Shown here: piece by piece, positions 32,442 through 45,502 of the stretch | How the letters are laid out: each line of letters opens with the position of its first letter | Numbering within the stretch: position 1 is the first letter of the stretch | Origin: Sialis fuliginosa | Lineage: Eukaryota > Arthropoda > Insecta > Megaloptera > Sialidae | Direction of reading: 5' to 3' | DNA length: 64,000 nucleotides | Assembly (NCBI GenBank): GCA_961205875.1 | Contig: OY540821.1 | Location: forward strand, 17,174,001 to 17,238,000 | Program-made: the position numbers and the translations under genes | The notes under the pieces: generated by a model | Told to the model about the DNA's origin: nothing | The model's database searches: none | What the model saw: only the letters and a program-made list of their open reading frames with translations

Positions 32442-32966
32442 TTCTTGAGACAGACAAACAGACAGACAGAGAGACGTTGAGCTTTATATATATATTTGTA
32501 TATATTATTAAAACTTTTTAAAAAGTCTCAAGTAATTGACGAAATAACCAATGTTATATTTTTAACACATTTCAAGAAAAACATTGTATTTTATATTTTT
32601 TATTTTATCACAATTTGTGTGCGTGTGTGTGTGTGTGTATGCGTGTGTCGTGATGAGATACAGTGACATCCGAGATGGCAGGAAGAGAGCTAGTCGCGCG
32701 TCACTGTGGATCACACACTCACGGATTCACGGTGGGTGGGTGTGCATGGGGCACATATCCACCTCACACACACCCACACAAACACACACATACTCGCAAC
32801 TAGCTAATAAATATTATATGTTATCTATATAGTGTATTGAAATAATTTTAAAAACTCAAAAGAGAATTTGACTATAAAAAGTAAATATTTATTTTCAATT
32901 TAAAGTAAATGCAAAACTGATAGTTTTTATATCATGGGGGGGGGGGGGTAAGATTCAATTTCTGGA
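32442..32966. other. Repeat K tail, opposed (GT)n and (CA)n tracts
   Basis: 32442-32490 continues repeat K with an (ACAG)n block. (GT)n at about 32618-32648 and (CA)n at about 32763-32792 face each other and could pair into a long hairpin; the unique 110 bp between them is GC-balanced. Confidence 0.45.
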
Positions 32967-33545
32967 ACCCAGGGCTAAAAAAAATGTCATTCAAACATAC
33001 CTATGATTTTTTTCCTATTGAAACACCTGAGGAAGGCTATTAAAACTTACCGAAAAATATTTCAAGGTACTTTAAAAAATTTGGGGATTTTGATCATTAA
33101 ATTGATTTAATAAAAATGAAGTTGTTTTATTAATAACATGAGTTCATGAGAATTACAAAAAATATACTTTGCTCTTAAAGTGTTCAAGACTGGTGCCAGT
33201 ACCTTAGTTATATCAACACTGTATGTGTATTAAAAATGGGGCCCAGGGTTAAAAAAATGCCATTCAAACATCCCTATAATTTTTTTCCTATTGAAACATC
33301 TAAAAAAGGCTATTAAAATTTACCGAAAAAAATCTAGCCGAAAAAAATTTAAAAAACAAACAATATTTAGAGATTTTAATAATTAAACTGATTTAAAAAA
33401 GAGGAAATTGTTTTATTAGTAACATGAGTTCATGAGAATTACAAAAAAGTAACCCTTCAATCCCAATAAAAAATATACTTTGCTCTTAAATCGTTCAAGA
33501 CTGGTACCAGTACCTTAGTTATATCAACGCTGTATCTGTATTAAA
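32967..33545 (+). repeat. Tandem duplication carrying two family A right ends
   Basis: Unit 1 (32967-33240) and unit 2 (33241-33545) both begin near CCCAGGG(C/T)TAAAAAAA, contain CATTCAAACAT and TTTTTTCCTATTGAAACA, and end in a family A right terminus (copies 7 and 8, ending 33204 and 33515) followed by TTAGTTATATCAAC. The duplication therefore happened after the MITE inserted. Confidence 0.75.
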
Positions 33546-35221
33546 AAAATGCTAAATAAAATTGATTGTTTACACTTTTTTTTATTCATTTACCTACCCC
33601 TTATTGTTTTCTAAATACTATAAATAGAAAATAATTTTTCAGAATTAAAACAGAATTATATTCGTTCAACAAACAGTTTAGTACATAATTATGTTTGCGC
33701 TATTATAAGTTTACGTGACGTATCGATTTGAGTCTGAACTTGTCTTAAAGTTTAAGTACTTACTTGATTATAATTCGTCTTAGATCGTATATATATTGTA
33801 CGTGTTGTCAAACCTAACTCGTATAATTGTTCTGTAACATTATAAAATTGCTTTCTACCTAAAAACGGGCGTTAAATATATAAATATTGTTTATACGTGA
33901 CAGAGTGATTTCTGACTTTATTATTTGGTGACAAAATTTAACTTAATATTCGATATAGTGCGATATTTTTACTGTATTTGTGTAATTATGGTTAAAGTGA
34001 GTTCATAGTCGTTTTTTAGAAGTCTTGTGTGTACTGAAAATTTAGAGTTAAACCACGACCTGCCCCAAAAGATTGGGACTACAATTAAAACAGCAAAAGG
34101 TATCCTTTTTAACCTCAATTTCTGAAAACCACATGCTGTATTTGAGAAAGCTGAAGTCATATCTAAAGGTAGGAACTGTTTCTATTAAAGTGTATAAGTC
34201 GACCAACATATTGCGAGTCTGTTATTCACGTCATAGCTTAACTAAATGCTCCTTTAACTTACTGTCATGTTATTAACAGAAACAAGTATAATATATTTAA
34301 TCAAATGGGTTTTTAATTTTCTTCACTATGTTTTTACAACCCATATTCTGTACATTTTTCATTGAGTGTCTTAATATTGATTTAAATGACGTTTGTAATA
34401 TACAAAAGTTAGGGTAAAGGAGCATTTAATTGGTTGAGAAAACCGGGCTTCAGTCATATGCTTATTTTAAGTATATTTAAAAATAAATATTTGGGAAATG
34501 TTATAAGAATACTAGAATATTGAACCGCGGAAGCCCCACAAAATATCTTTATCAAAAAAAAAAAAAAATGAACAAATATGTATTTTTTTATAGGCAAATT
34601 AAATCTATCAATATCTGCTTGATAATCTAGTGTCTTAAACAAACTCAAGATTTATTGATTTTTAAACATAAAATTTGCGTACATAAAATAAAATAAAATT
34701 TAATAATAAAATGAGGTATGTATGCATATAAATTTCAAAACAAAAATAAATAACCTAAAGTCAAAATCTTTTAAAACACACCATTTTACACCTTCAAATT
34801 GTTTCCCAGTAAAATTTACTACCCCATGACCTTACTTAAGCCGTAAACGATGTCAAAAAATGTTAATTTTAACTAGAAATTCCTCGAACTTGCTCAGCGG
34901 GAGAGAAAAAACCTTGGAATGGACCAGAGGTATATAAGTTAGCTTTAGTAGACTTAACGGCGTCTTCAAAAAACAATATATCTTATACCTACCTCAAATA
35001 TACCTACACATATATATGTTGTATAATATTATATTATCTAAATATACCTCGACGTACCTATAATACATTTATATAATAAATACTTCGCTAGGAATTATAT
35101 TTAAATTATTTTCTTTATACATACTAATAATATGGCACAATTCTTTAGTCTTACTATAAATTAATTTTTATATTTCAAATGTTTATCAAGAAAAAAATAT
35201 TTATAAGAATTTTTTTCAACA
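33546..35221. other. Intergenic, nothing recognised
   Basis: AT-rich; frames at 33969-34276 on both strands and at 34454 have no recognisable domains. Confidence 0.4.
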
Positions 35222-35645
35222 ATTTGATAAATTAACAAATAAGTTGAATAGTTAATATGTCAGCTTGGCGCGATCGAGCAAACTTCAGTTTTTTTTAAAA
35301 TATAGCTCCTATCCTAGTCCCATTTCAAAATCATGTGTAAGGGAGAGGGGTGACATCCCAAAATATTTGTTTTTTCAAGATATCTCAAGAACGAATATTT
35401 TTTGTAGAGCATTAAATTTCCTATAATATGGGTCTACTACGTTTGTTGTAAAATATTCCCTTACAAAGATTTATCTCAATTTATTTTAAAAATTCGTGTT
35501 TTGTTTTTCTAAATTGATATTGTTTGGATATATTAAATGTCATTTTGACAGTTGCATAAATTTAGATTTAGATTGAAATTTCCAAAAAATTAAAAATTAT
35601 GAAAAAATAATTAGCACGAGGAAGCACTGTACATTTACTTGGCAA
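35222..35645 (-). mobile_element. Fragments of families G (copy 3) and E (copy 3), inverted
   Basis: 35222-35305 matches, inverted, the family G block with GTCAGCTTGGCGCGATC. 35319-35645 is the left-to-middle part of family E inverted, ending GCACGAGGAAGCACTGTACA. The two fragments abut. Confidence 0.6.
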
Positions 35646-36317
35646 ATGTTTTTTTACCTTTTTTGACTTCATCTAAATTCATAATCACGTAAGCTTCTAA
35701 ATATTAGTACATGTGATTGTTATATATATATACAAATAATTACAGTGTTACTAATTTTTAATCGCTGATAGATTATGATGAAAGTAAATATTAAATAAAT
35801 ATTATAATAATAAATAAATACATGGATCCCTCTCTATATAAGGTCTCACAATCTCGCTAACCAGAATTCCAAACGTACTCGAAACCCTAGGTACATTTGT
35901 GCATTGTACACAACAAGCTCAGCTCATGTGAGAGGGGTTCATCTTACTTACTTACACCATAGGCGCCGACAAATAATCATATTTTGACAAAAATTATTCA
36001 ACGATCAGATATTAACGACCTAAAATTATTTCGGACAAATATATATTATATTTTTAGATATACATATATCGTTACTATTAACCTAAGATTTAACATCAAA
36101 ATACCATGTTGGGTGGGCGTGTTGGGTAGGCATGTTGAGTATTTTAGGTCACTATGATTTTGTGGATATTAACCCGGGTAACACAGGATTAATATCCGCG
36201 TTAGTGCTCAATAAAAAATTAAATTTTACAGAAGGTTTGAAAACTGTTTCTTTTTTATTTAAAAAATTATTGAAAGTTTATGAAGTTTTTTTTTTTCAAA
36301 AATCATATTTTCGTCTT
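35646..36317. other. Intergenic, nothing recognised
   Basis: Mostly AT-rich; no supported feature. Confidence 0.4.
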
Positions 36318-36440
36318 GAGGCTTTCGCGGTGATCTTGGCTTCTGGGTGCAAGCCACGTCGATTTGGTCGTGTTATCGGACAACGTTTGTAGTTTTATAA
36401 GGCACTGCAACGTTTCGTCACATTGCAGTAGATATTATTT
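36318..36440 (+). repeat. Single-arm copy of the 60.7-kb hairpin repeat
   Basis: Shares TCTTGGCTTCTGGGTG, TTTGGTCGTGTTATCGG and AACGTTTCGTCACATTGCAG with the arms at 60689-60924, with rearrangement in the middle. It shows the hairpin at 60.7 kb is built from a dispersed repeat. Confidence 0.65.
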
Positions 36441-37620
36441 GATTTGTCTATCTTAACTTCTAAACATTATTTTAGGAATATACAAAATATTTTACATATT
36501 TTTGTATTATTATAACTTTTAAAAAGGTCTGAAAAAATAACCGATATAATATTTTATCACATTTCGAGAAAAACATTGCGATCTATCTCTCTGTTGTAAC
36601 ATTGAGATTTTATCTAATTAATTATAAGTTAAAATATTAAAGTGGTAAAATATATTTAAATAAATTGCCCCACAAAGGGGATTGTGTCGACGCCAGTGGT
36701 CTGCATTACCAGTTATGTTATAAACACATACATACGTTTGAAGAACACCTGGATTCGGGTGCAGCTGTGCGACTGCTAGCAGCTACCTCACCGCTGCGCT
36801 GGACCGAAGATTCAACCAACCAACCACCGCGCCTCCTTTTCGAACGGGGAAGCTGTTACACACTCACACACACACACACGTGTGTAACTAGATGGAAATG
36901 TATATTATTTCATGTAGAAGCAAACCTTATATACTTTAAAACACCTAACTTACAAAATTAATTTTTCCTAATTCGAAGATGCCAGCTACAATTTACAACC
37001 ATTTAAGGTTAGGTTAGAAAAATGTAATTTTCATACGAATAAATATATTTTTTGACTTTGATGAGCAATAACTCTGAACTGGAAACACTGCTATAGCAAT
37101 AACGCTAATACTGAAAAATACGTTAGTAAATTACCTATGAAACTGAAACTTTTGAAGTTATGAGGTAATCTTTGTTTGTATGTACTATTCTAAAGGAAAT
37201 TTTTAAACATCCTGTAGCTCAGAGAGTGTTGAAGGTAGACCCTCATTTCCTGTATTATTTTTTTATTCACAATGAGTCAAGGAATCAGATCTTAAAATAT
37301 CTGTATCCCAAACTGGACCACCCTCTATACATAATAATTTTTTTTTGTTTTAATTATTTATATTATTCTACCCAAAACCTGACTCGGATTACTTGAAGGG
37401 AAAGGGAGGTGCCTTGGGGTAATCAAGGCTGGAAACATTCACGAGGCCCGGGGATGGCGGGGAATTCACTTTGTTTAATTTTAGGCTCTGCAATAAATAT
37501 TGATTAGTTATTTACAGATTATCAAAAGTGACATATTTCAGTTACCTTTTGATTAGAGGTGTGCCGGAATTCTAGTCGGAATTCAAGTCTAAGGGACTTT
37601 AACGTCACTATTATTATATT
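36441..37620. other. Intergenic with short (CA)n
   Basis: A (CA)n/(GT)n patch at 36860-36886. A 98-codon plus-strand frame (36665-36961) runs through it and has no recognisable domain. Otherwise nothing. Confidence 0.4.
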
Positions 37621-37745
37621 TTAAATATAAATACATAGATTATTATCTTAAATTAATATAACATTATTCTGCATGTTATTTCTTTGAGAAAATACATTAA
37701 ATTATAAAATTTGTGTTTTCTACATATTTCTTTATAAACTATTCT
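37621..37745 (+). repeat. Interspersed repeat N, copy 2
   Basis: Matches 16918-17040 (ATAAATACATAGATTATTAT onward). Confidence 0.6.
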
Positions 37746-38249
37746 TAAAAAAAAAATACTAACTTTATTGTCAAAAAATTAAATTTAATGAAACATATAC
37801 AGTAGGTAATATGAAACAAGAAAAAATGAGAAAACTATCAAGTATTATGGGACAGAGGGAGTATTAAAAAAATATTTAAAATTCATCTTTAAGTTCGTAA
37901 TTTAATTTAAATTAGTATTTCACCTGATGCTTGAAATCTAACAAATAACCTATTTAATGTAAGGTAGATAATAGTCAATATTTAGGTATTATTTGTATAG
38001 GAATATTGTTTTAAAGTATGTAAACATATAGACTTACCGGTTTGTGATATATTTGTAGTGGGTGTTTTGTGTAAATGTTTGTGTAACAAAGACACAGTTG
38101 TGTTTGGACTATGGAGATGATGATTCATTTGCAAATGTTTGCAGTCTTACCTACTTTATAAAAATAACAAAAACAAATGGGATCGTGAGAAAAATATATG
38201 TACAGTTACAGGGGAAGGTTGGGTATGTTATAGGAGTCTCAGGGTTTGC
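37746..38249. other. Intergenic, nothing recognised
   Basis: No supported feature. Confidence 0.4.
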
Positions 38250-38405
38250 ACACTGGATCTTCGGGCTCAGGGTTTGGGTGTAATTTCTCCGGGTTTTGCA
38301 AAAAATGACGACGACTAAAAAAAAAAAGGTCGTCAAAAATAGTGCAGATTATGGTAACAAATTTTATGAAAATTAAAATTAAAATTAAAAAATCTGGTCA
38401 TCCTA
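38250..38405. mobile_element. MITE family L, copy 2 (degenerate left end)
   Basis: Contains TTTCTCCGGGTTTTGCAAAA and ends AATCTGGTCATCCTA, as in 32240-32441. Confidence 0.55.
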
Positions 38406-39441
38406 GTTGGACCATTTTGGTAAATTTGTAACCAGATATTATTTTAATCATTTGGCAACACTGTATTGCTAGTTTCATTGTTGTAACGTGATATTTAGTA
38501 ATGTTAAAATTTCGTTATAATTTGAATTATTTGTATCAATTCAATTTTTTTTTTCAGTGTTCTAATGTTTGTATTTTACGGGATATTAAAAACTTTTACT
38601 TCATTTATTTCAATACCCAAGTAGAATTATTGATGTAAGAAATTGTCAGTAAACATTTTATATTGTTGTTTAAAAAAATGACGTATTTTCCGATTATTCC
38701 TGAGATCATTAACAGCAATAAATATACAGAGTTGAATAAAAGTTCAACTTACTTTAAAAAATTTAATCACTCCAAATTTTTTATTTAATTAAGATTTTTT
38801 TTACATATTATTTGAATCAAAATTTTTAATTTCAATATAATTTTTTCATAAATAATTAAATATACGTTGAAATATTAATAGATTTATATTTTTATAAAAT
38901 CAACGAAAAATAATTTTATATATGTAATATAATAGGGGTACTTTAATCTAGATATTTTCTTTGCAATAAAAAGTTAAGACACATTAAAATTTATTTCATA
39001 TAATTTTTAATAAAAATTGAAAATTTTCTATATTGGTACCTTTTATAAAGGAATGATTTAAAACATTTGAATTCAATAATACAAATATCTGATCGATTAA
39101 ATTAAATAGGTATCAATTCTTTTCAAATAATAGTTCTTCACTTAATTTTAAATACATGTTTCATGAAATTAAAATGACTATTTACAATTAGCTCAAGACA
39201 CTTCAGGTATTTGAATACACAGACATATTTTCTCTACCTGAAGTATGTTTGTGTAATAAACCTACACCATAGTAACGGTACAAGTTTCAAAAAGGACCAG
39301 TAAAAACTGCAGGGGCTTTCCATTTTAACAGTGTTGTCAAATTTTCTAGCGTATTGAGTTTCCAAGAAATTTTTATATTTGTTAAATAATCACTGCCAAC
39401 TTCTCTAGGATAATTTGTCCAAAAATCCATCAATTTTCTCA
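38406..39441. other. AT-rich intergenic DNA, nothing recognised
   Basis: No shared repeat or supported coding frame. CTTCAGGTA/TACCTGAAG are inverted near 39200-39245. Confidence 0.4.
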
Positions 39442-39875
39442 ATCTGGCACCAGTTATGGCCGCTATAAGAGCAAGTTTTCGGGGTTTTTTGGATTAATTT
39501 TGGGACACATGTTACTAATAAAACAAGTAACTCTTTATTTAATCAATTTAATTACCAAAGTCCGCAAATATAGTTTGTTTTTTTAATTATAGCCTTTTAT
39601 TTTGTTTATATTTCTTCACCAGTAATGAGCACGCAGTGATGGACACTTGCTAATGATTACTGTACTACGACACAGAAGATATTGTTACTATGATAATATA
39701 TATAATAATTAATAAATAAATTAGTTTAAATGTCCACCATTTTTACAACTATTGTCCGATTGTCATCAAATCACGCTGTAAGACAGTTAAATGTATATAG
39801 ATTAATATTCAGAAATGATAGTAATCAAATATCATCACATATTTCTAATTCAGTATATTTAATTAAAATTTTACC
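39442..39875 (-). mobile_element. MITE family A, copy 9
   Basis: CTGGCACCAGTTATGGCCGC at the left, then the full body in reverse orientation to about 39875; the far terminus is degenerate. Confidence 0.7.
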
Positions 39876-40399
39876 ATAGATGGATAATTTTAATAAAATT
39901 TGATGATATTCGCAAATTTATCAAAATACAATTAACACCGCAAGAATGTCACGTTTCTTACCCTTCCCACAGCGGCCCCTTGTTCTAATCCATCACGTTT
40001 ACATGAGCCAGAACGACATAAGTCTTGTAGATGGTTGCATGATATGCTTCATCAATTATTCGGCGTGTGAAAACACGTGTTGCGATGTTGGCAACACTGC
40101 CTCGAGCGCTAATACGTAACGTGCGTGACGATAGCTGCGTTGATAACACGAGGTGGGGGAGGGGGTGCCCGCGATTAACCGATTAGCCCTGATTGTGGTT
40201 GTTACATTTAAATTGTGATTTACAAGAAATGTGATTTTTTTTGAGAGCTTCCAAGGTGGTCGTTAAATTGTTACTTGAGTTTAAAAAACGGTCGATTTGG
40301 AAATATTAATATCGAGGTTGGGGGGAGCAGAAGATAGTGACATTTTTTATTCATATTAATATACAGATATTTTATTAAAAGGAAAATTTAAAAAAATGT
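39876..40399. other. Unique GC-balanced segment 39990-40200
   Basis: About 210 bp of non-repetitive, CpG-containing DNA (for example ACACGTGTTGCGATGTTGGC, CGATTAACCGATTAGCCC), with no coding frame. A candidate cis-regulatory element of the Sox domain on composition alone. Confidence 0.3.
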
Positions 40400-40689
40400 T
40401 TAACATGAAAATCGTTATTGCATACCCAAAACAAGCTTTGAAGTGTGTATTACTCTAGGTAAAAATATTTTTTTTACCTATCTTTAGCTCCTTAGTGCCC
40501 CCCCCCCCCCTGAAAAATTATTTTTTCAATATATTTGTACATCTTTTATTAGAGGGCGTCATTTTACATTTTCAGTAAAAATTTCAAGTTTCTAGCTTAT
40601 TGCTTATATAGTTTACGAGCTATGAGTGGAAAGGAGGGACGGACGGACGATAAAGTGAGATAATAGGATTTCTTCGGAACCCTAAAAAC
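40400..40689 (+). repeat. Repeat I, copy 1 (retroelement-tail-like)
   Basis: A (GGAC)n block then ATTTCTTCGGAACCCTA, matching 49265-49475. The same style of tail is seen in many insect interspersed repeats. Confidence 0.45.
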
Positions 40690-41079
40690 AAAACACGATT
40701 TTTTAAAGCAAATTGAGATAAATCTTTGTAAGGGAATATTTTACAATAAACGTTTGAATACTCTACAAAAAAAATCCTATAAAATTTTTACATTACATGT
40801 ATCGTTCTTGAAATATCTTAAAAAATTAAATATTTTGGGATGTCACCCTACCATCCAACCAAGTTTCATTAATATCAGTGTAGTGGTTCATGAGTTATGC
40901 ATGTGTCAAGGATTCGGAGGACAGACAGACAGACACTAAACAAAAATTGTTTGACTTGACCTGAAACGGAAAGATCAATTTAAAATTTTTGAAATCGGAG
41001 AACAATTTTTTTTCTTCTAATTTTAAAACGATCACAAAGCTTCTCGTATCTTCGATATATATATATTGCGAGGAAGCAA
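40690..41079 (+). mobile_element. Repeat family E, copy 4 (right part)
   Basis: Body with ATCAGTGTAGTGGTTCATGA, an (ACAG)n block, and the end TATTGCGAGGAAGCA. Confidence 0.6.
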
Positions 41080-43164
41080 ATACATTACAATATACTGACT
41101 AAACTCTACCTCTTACAAAAGTAATAAAAATCTAATTTATAAATAAAATCTCGAAAACAAATATTCCTTCCATTTACTATTATTTTTCACCCCTATTTCT
41201 GTAAAAATCATCACGGTCTTTAACATGAATGTACATTAGTTGTACAAACCATTATGTAATTACATGGTCATTTGGAGCCTCCCCTCCGGCATAGCCGCCC
41301 TTGATAGCAACACTGATAAGATGTTGGACAATGCTTGTACAGATATGGACTAAACAATATTATATTGCAGGTAGCCTAACAATTGGGGTTGTTAATCAAG
41401 TTAAGGCACTGTTGTTTTAGATTTAGTGGTTTGTATTTGAATGCATAGAATGTTAAGGACAACATTAATACAGGGTTGGCTTGAATCAGTAAGAATTATC
41501 TATTTTTCTACATTAGTTTATGTTGCTTATTAAAAAAATTCGTCAAGTTATTTAAGTTGTAAATTTCTTATAATAATTATATATTTTTTCTAATATTTGA
41601 GTTAATTTTTCTTAAATGAAGATCAAGACAGATAGACGAAACAATATTTTAAATTTGTACGAGATGAGATTGTCTTAAATTTAAAATGAATAATTACAGT
41701 AAAATATATTTCAAAATTTCTTTATTTATTAGAATAAATGGAAGAATTTTTTTTTATTTCACGAGGCCGAGATTTTTTTCGTTTTTGGTCCCGTGTGGAA
41801 GACGATATAAAGACGAGACCGGATTATTTTTTTACGAAGCAAGACCGAAACGATATTGTTTCAATTTATACGAAATAAAATTGAAACGAGAAAATAATTA
41901 ATATTAGCAATTTTTCATATTTTATATCAAACTGTCAATGAAATATCCCCTTCAAAGATAGGCATTTTGGGGGTGGGGTGGGGTGTATGAGGAGGAGGAT
42001 GTATCCCCTAAACAGTTAAATCATTAGTAGCAGAAGAGAACGTGATAAATATATTCCTCATTGTATTATTTTCGAATTCATTCGTGTTGTATTTTTTATT
42101 TGATTCACTGGCAATCAAATTTTGTAGCATTTATGATATATAAAGTGTTTTCTCTTTTTAATTGCCACAACACTGGCGCTCACAATACTTAATCCCCCCC
42201 CTCAATTTCAACAAAAATGATTTTAAAATAATAAAACCAACTAATTTATTTTAAGAAATATTATTATATATATATTTGAAAATAAGATTAAATCAAATTA
42301 AAAAAAATTCTAGTTAAGTTATACCTATTTACTAATCCATCTAGTTCTTAAAATTCGGTAGCATATAAACACCTTTTGTAGATTTAAGTTACATCGTAAG
42401 GATTAAGTCAGCTTACGTCAAAATCTATAACAAAAAATTTTATGGACCCATTTTTAGTCGTTCAGAGTTAATTAAAAATGACTGACATTTCCTTCTTGGC
42501 GACCTAACATAAATATTGGATTTATTACGGATTATTGTATATTTATTAAAAATAATTATAGAACAATCTTACCTGCTGAAATGTTTTTTGTAGAAAATAA
42601 TACCAAATATTAAATTATTTTATTTGGATATTAGTATTAAAAATATATATATACAGTATAAATAATTATTATTGAACTGTTTATTTTGAAAAACATTGAG
42701 CACTTTTGTTTTTTGAATAGACGAAAAACCTTAAATCAATTGTAAACAATTAAATAATATCAAAACTATATTTAGTCATGTCCATGATGTAAAAAAATCA
42801 ATATGTTATTTAATGATTGCTACTGAATTTTTTGAAGCTATAGAGGGTGTACCCCATAGGTAGTTTTGTTTTTAATTACCTGAGCTACCAAATGACGAAG
42901 TGTTTTTATAATAGCTACTGTGTAATTATATTCAAAATAATTAATCTATTTTTAGTTAATATCAAGTGAGAAGCACAAGTGCCAAAACAATCAACTACAC
43001 TTCTTATAAGTGCCTTATTTTGATATTAAACCATTACTGGGTTACTTGAATACTTATTAGTAGATAAATAAATAAATAACTAAACAACTTCACTTCAATA
43101 CCACCGCGAAAGCCTTATAAGGACGATATTTGTAGACGATTATTAGCTTCCTTGAAATTAAAAA
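41080..43164. other. AT-rich intergenic DNA, nothing recognised
   Basis: Longest stretch on this side without a shared repeat. An imperfect direct repeat of about 42 bp (near 41637 and 41844, both with CGAAACRATATT and RATTTRTACGA) brackets a 71-codon frame with no recognisable domain. Confidence 0.4.
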
Positions 43165-43570
43165 AAAATGCTTTACAAAAAAGATTCTATAAAATTTTCA
43201 CGTAACATGTGTCGTTCTTGAGGTATCTTGAAAAAAGTAAATATTTTGGGGTGTCACCCCTTCCTCTTATATACAATTTTGATGATTTTGAAATGGAACC
43301 ACCCTCAAGTCTGATTCAACCAACCAATTTTCATTAATATCGGTTCAGTGGTTCATGAGTTATACGCGTGTAACAAGGATTCAGGGGATAGACAGACAGA
43401 CACACAGACAGACAGACAAACAGTTTGATGATTTTGAAATGGAACCACCAATCAGTTCAGTGGACAGACAGACATACACGGAATGAAAAATGTTTGTCTA
43501 CAATTTTTTTGTCTCATTTTAAAACGACCACAAATAAAGCTTCTCGTATCTTCGATATTGCGAGGAAGAA
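43165..43570 (+). mobile_element. Repeat family E, copy 5 (right part)
   Basis: Ends TCTTCGATATTGCGAGGAAG. Contains an internal local duplication of TTTGATGATTTTGAAATGGA (near 43276 and 43422). Confidence 0.6.
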
Positions 43571-44812
43571 AAATTTTAATAGTTGTTGTGTAGAAGTATT
43601 TCGGTCAGGTGTGTTTTACCCAGAAGCCAAGACTCACGAAAATTACTTCAAACTAATATAAAAAAAACATACGTCAACAATGATTTATTTTACATCGATC
43701 AAAATGATATTCAGTTTTTCAGGGCTGTACATCCACACTCACAGGTGTCCGGGGTCCCACGGCTAGCGCCCCCTCCCCCTCCCCCCCTTCTGCAGCGTGT
43801 TAATAACGTGTCTCTGTAACACCGCCACGTTATTTATAATCACAACAGTGACTCGACTGATTCGGTTTCGAGACTTATTACACGAATTAAAAAAACCGTA
43901 GATTAATGTTGGTGTCGAAGAATGTTGTACTGTATTTTGAGTACAGGAGAACTGCTTGATGTCGTTTCAGATTATTATAGAAATGAATTGACTTGCGGAT
44001 TTATAAATTATATGTTTTTGTTGCGAGATATCACGTCATTTAAAATTTATATTATTTGCAAGAATTTATATCATTTGGTTAACAAAGAATTTCACGTATT
44101 TTATTAAAACTGACATATTTTAGTAATAGCTGCTACTTTTGTTTGCGATATTTTCTCCGGCTTGCGTCACATTTTTCTTTACTACTTACCCGCATGGATG
44201 TCGTTTATATCTGTATTTGTTAACACAAACTACAGTTTGTGGACCAAAAGAAAGTTATTAGAACTCACAGCACTAGTTTAATAATTTAAACTTATTATCT
44301 ACATAATATAAATGAAAACTACTTATTTTCAATTTAAAATGCAACTAATTACATTGATATTTGTTTTATAATTTCAGCTCTTTGTCTGAGATTATATAAT
44401 TATAGATTTTTTTGTACACTTTTTGTCAAAAATAGGGTCAAAAACATTACTGAATAACCACCCCTTATCAAATTATAACGAAAGTTCAAGAAAGCAACGA
44501 TAATTCTACTGCAATCGTATAAAATGGTGTGAAGTAATGACATATTTCGTGTTTTTGCTAAACTAATACACAATTAATAACCGTGCTGTAACATGTAATC
44601 AGTTGTTTATCTGATCGTGTGAAAAGGGAGGGGGAATGCTCGCGTGCCACGATAATGAAAAAGAAAATATATGTATTTGATTATTTGTACCGACAATCGA
44701 AATAATTGTGCGAACAAAATTACTTACAGCCGTCCGTTGCCAGCCTTTATATCATTTGTCACAAAATAAGCGACTAATCTAGTTATATGACCCATTCAAC
44801 CCATATAACAAA
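43571..44812. other. Intergenic, nothing recognised
   Basis: C-rich patch at 43735-43810; several short frames, none with recognisable domains. Confidence 0.4.
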
Positions 44813-44907
44813 TACACTACCCTGCAAAAGTTTTAGAACACCTCAAAAAAATGTCGATTTTTGGTCTTTTTGCTAATATTTTTGACTAGTTTGTTCAATT
44901 CGTCTCA

Positions 44908-45222
44908 TGTCCGGTATTATAAAGGAGCTAGCTAATTTTCTAGCTAGCAAGCACTTTCAAATGAGATATCAAACTTATATGACAGTTCTTTTGGAGTTTG
45001 TTGAAGACTTTGACACGTTTCGCGTTGTAGGTAAATACCAACGGTATTAAAACAGTGGTGATATTATGAAAATTATTTTGTACGGTGAACGATGCCAACT
45101 GTGTTACAATTAGTTAAAGTGTCACTGCTTTAAATTCCATAGATACTAGTACAGAATTAATACCCCATTTTAAAGTGCTTGCTAGCTAGCAAATTTTGCT
45201 AGCTCCTTTATAATACCAGACA
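44908..45222. mobile_element. MITE family F, copy 2, TCA target duplication
   Basis: Starts TGTCCGGTATTATAAAGG and ends CCTTTATAATACCAGACA, with TCA on both sides (44905-44907 and 45223-45225). Body as in 8253-8576. Nested in the Tc1-like remnant, hence younger. The two sites TTA and TCA suggest a TNA 3-bp preference. Confidence 0.88.
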
Positions 45223-45311
45223 TCAGTCATTTTTCGCTGTGAATGACCCAATTTATTCAAAATGATAATTTGAGCTCGCTTTTCTTTCGAAATTTGCTGT
45301 GCTTTCCCCAT
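45223..45311 (-). pseudogene. Tc1-like transposase, N-terminal fragment
   Basis: Minus-strand ATG at 45309-45311 opens MGKAQQISKEKRAQII, then LNKLGHSQRKM. This matches the N-terminal helix-turn-helix start of Tc1/mariner-superfamily transposases (MGK..LSxxxRxQIxxLxxxGxSxRxIA form). Only about 30 codons remain before the family F insertion and an older internal deletion; reading past it meets a stop after QRKMTETN. All DDE catalytic residues are absent, so it is inactive. Confidence 0.75.
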
Positions 45312-45502
45312 TTTCGTGTTTTAAAAAAAAAGATTTTTTTGGGATTGAGGTTATGAAAACATTTCAATTGTCGGTGCAGAAAATCGAAACACAAGGTAAT
45401 AACATGACAATAGGTATTGTAAATAGGTTAAGAATAAGTGTAAGTACTTGCTATTTTTTTTCACTTGCCCCATTAAGTGCAAAAATACAAAAAAATGATG
45501 TC

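Larger units (their letters stand above)
44815..45430 (-). mobile_element. Tc1-like transposon remnant, internally deleted
   Basis: The left edge TA|CACTACCCTGCAAAAGTTTT followed by AGAACACC is a Tc1-type terminus. On the minus strand the element keeps the start of the transposase gene (45311 downward) and then jumps to the terminal region, so nearly the whole catalytic domain is gone. A family F MITE at 44908-45222 is inserted between the two parts. The opposite terminus is not recognisable; the 45430 limit is approximate. Confidence 0.7.

Noticed and set aside
36665..36961. A 98-codon plus-strand frame
   Set aside because: Runs through a (CA)n microsatellite and has no recognisable domain.
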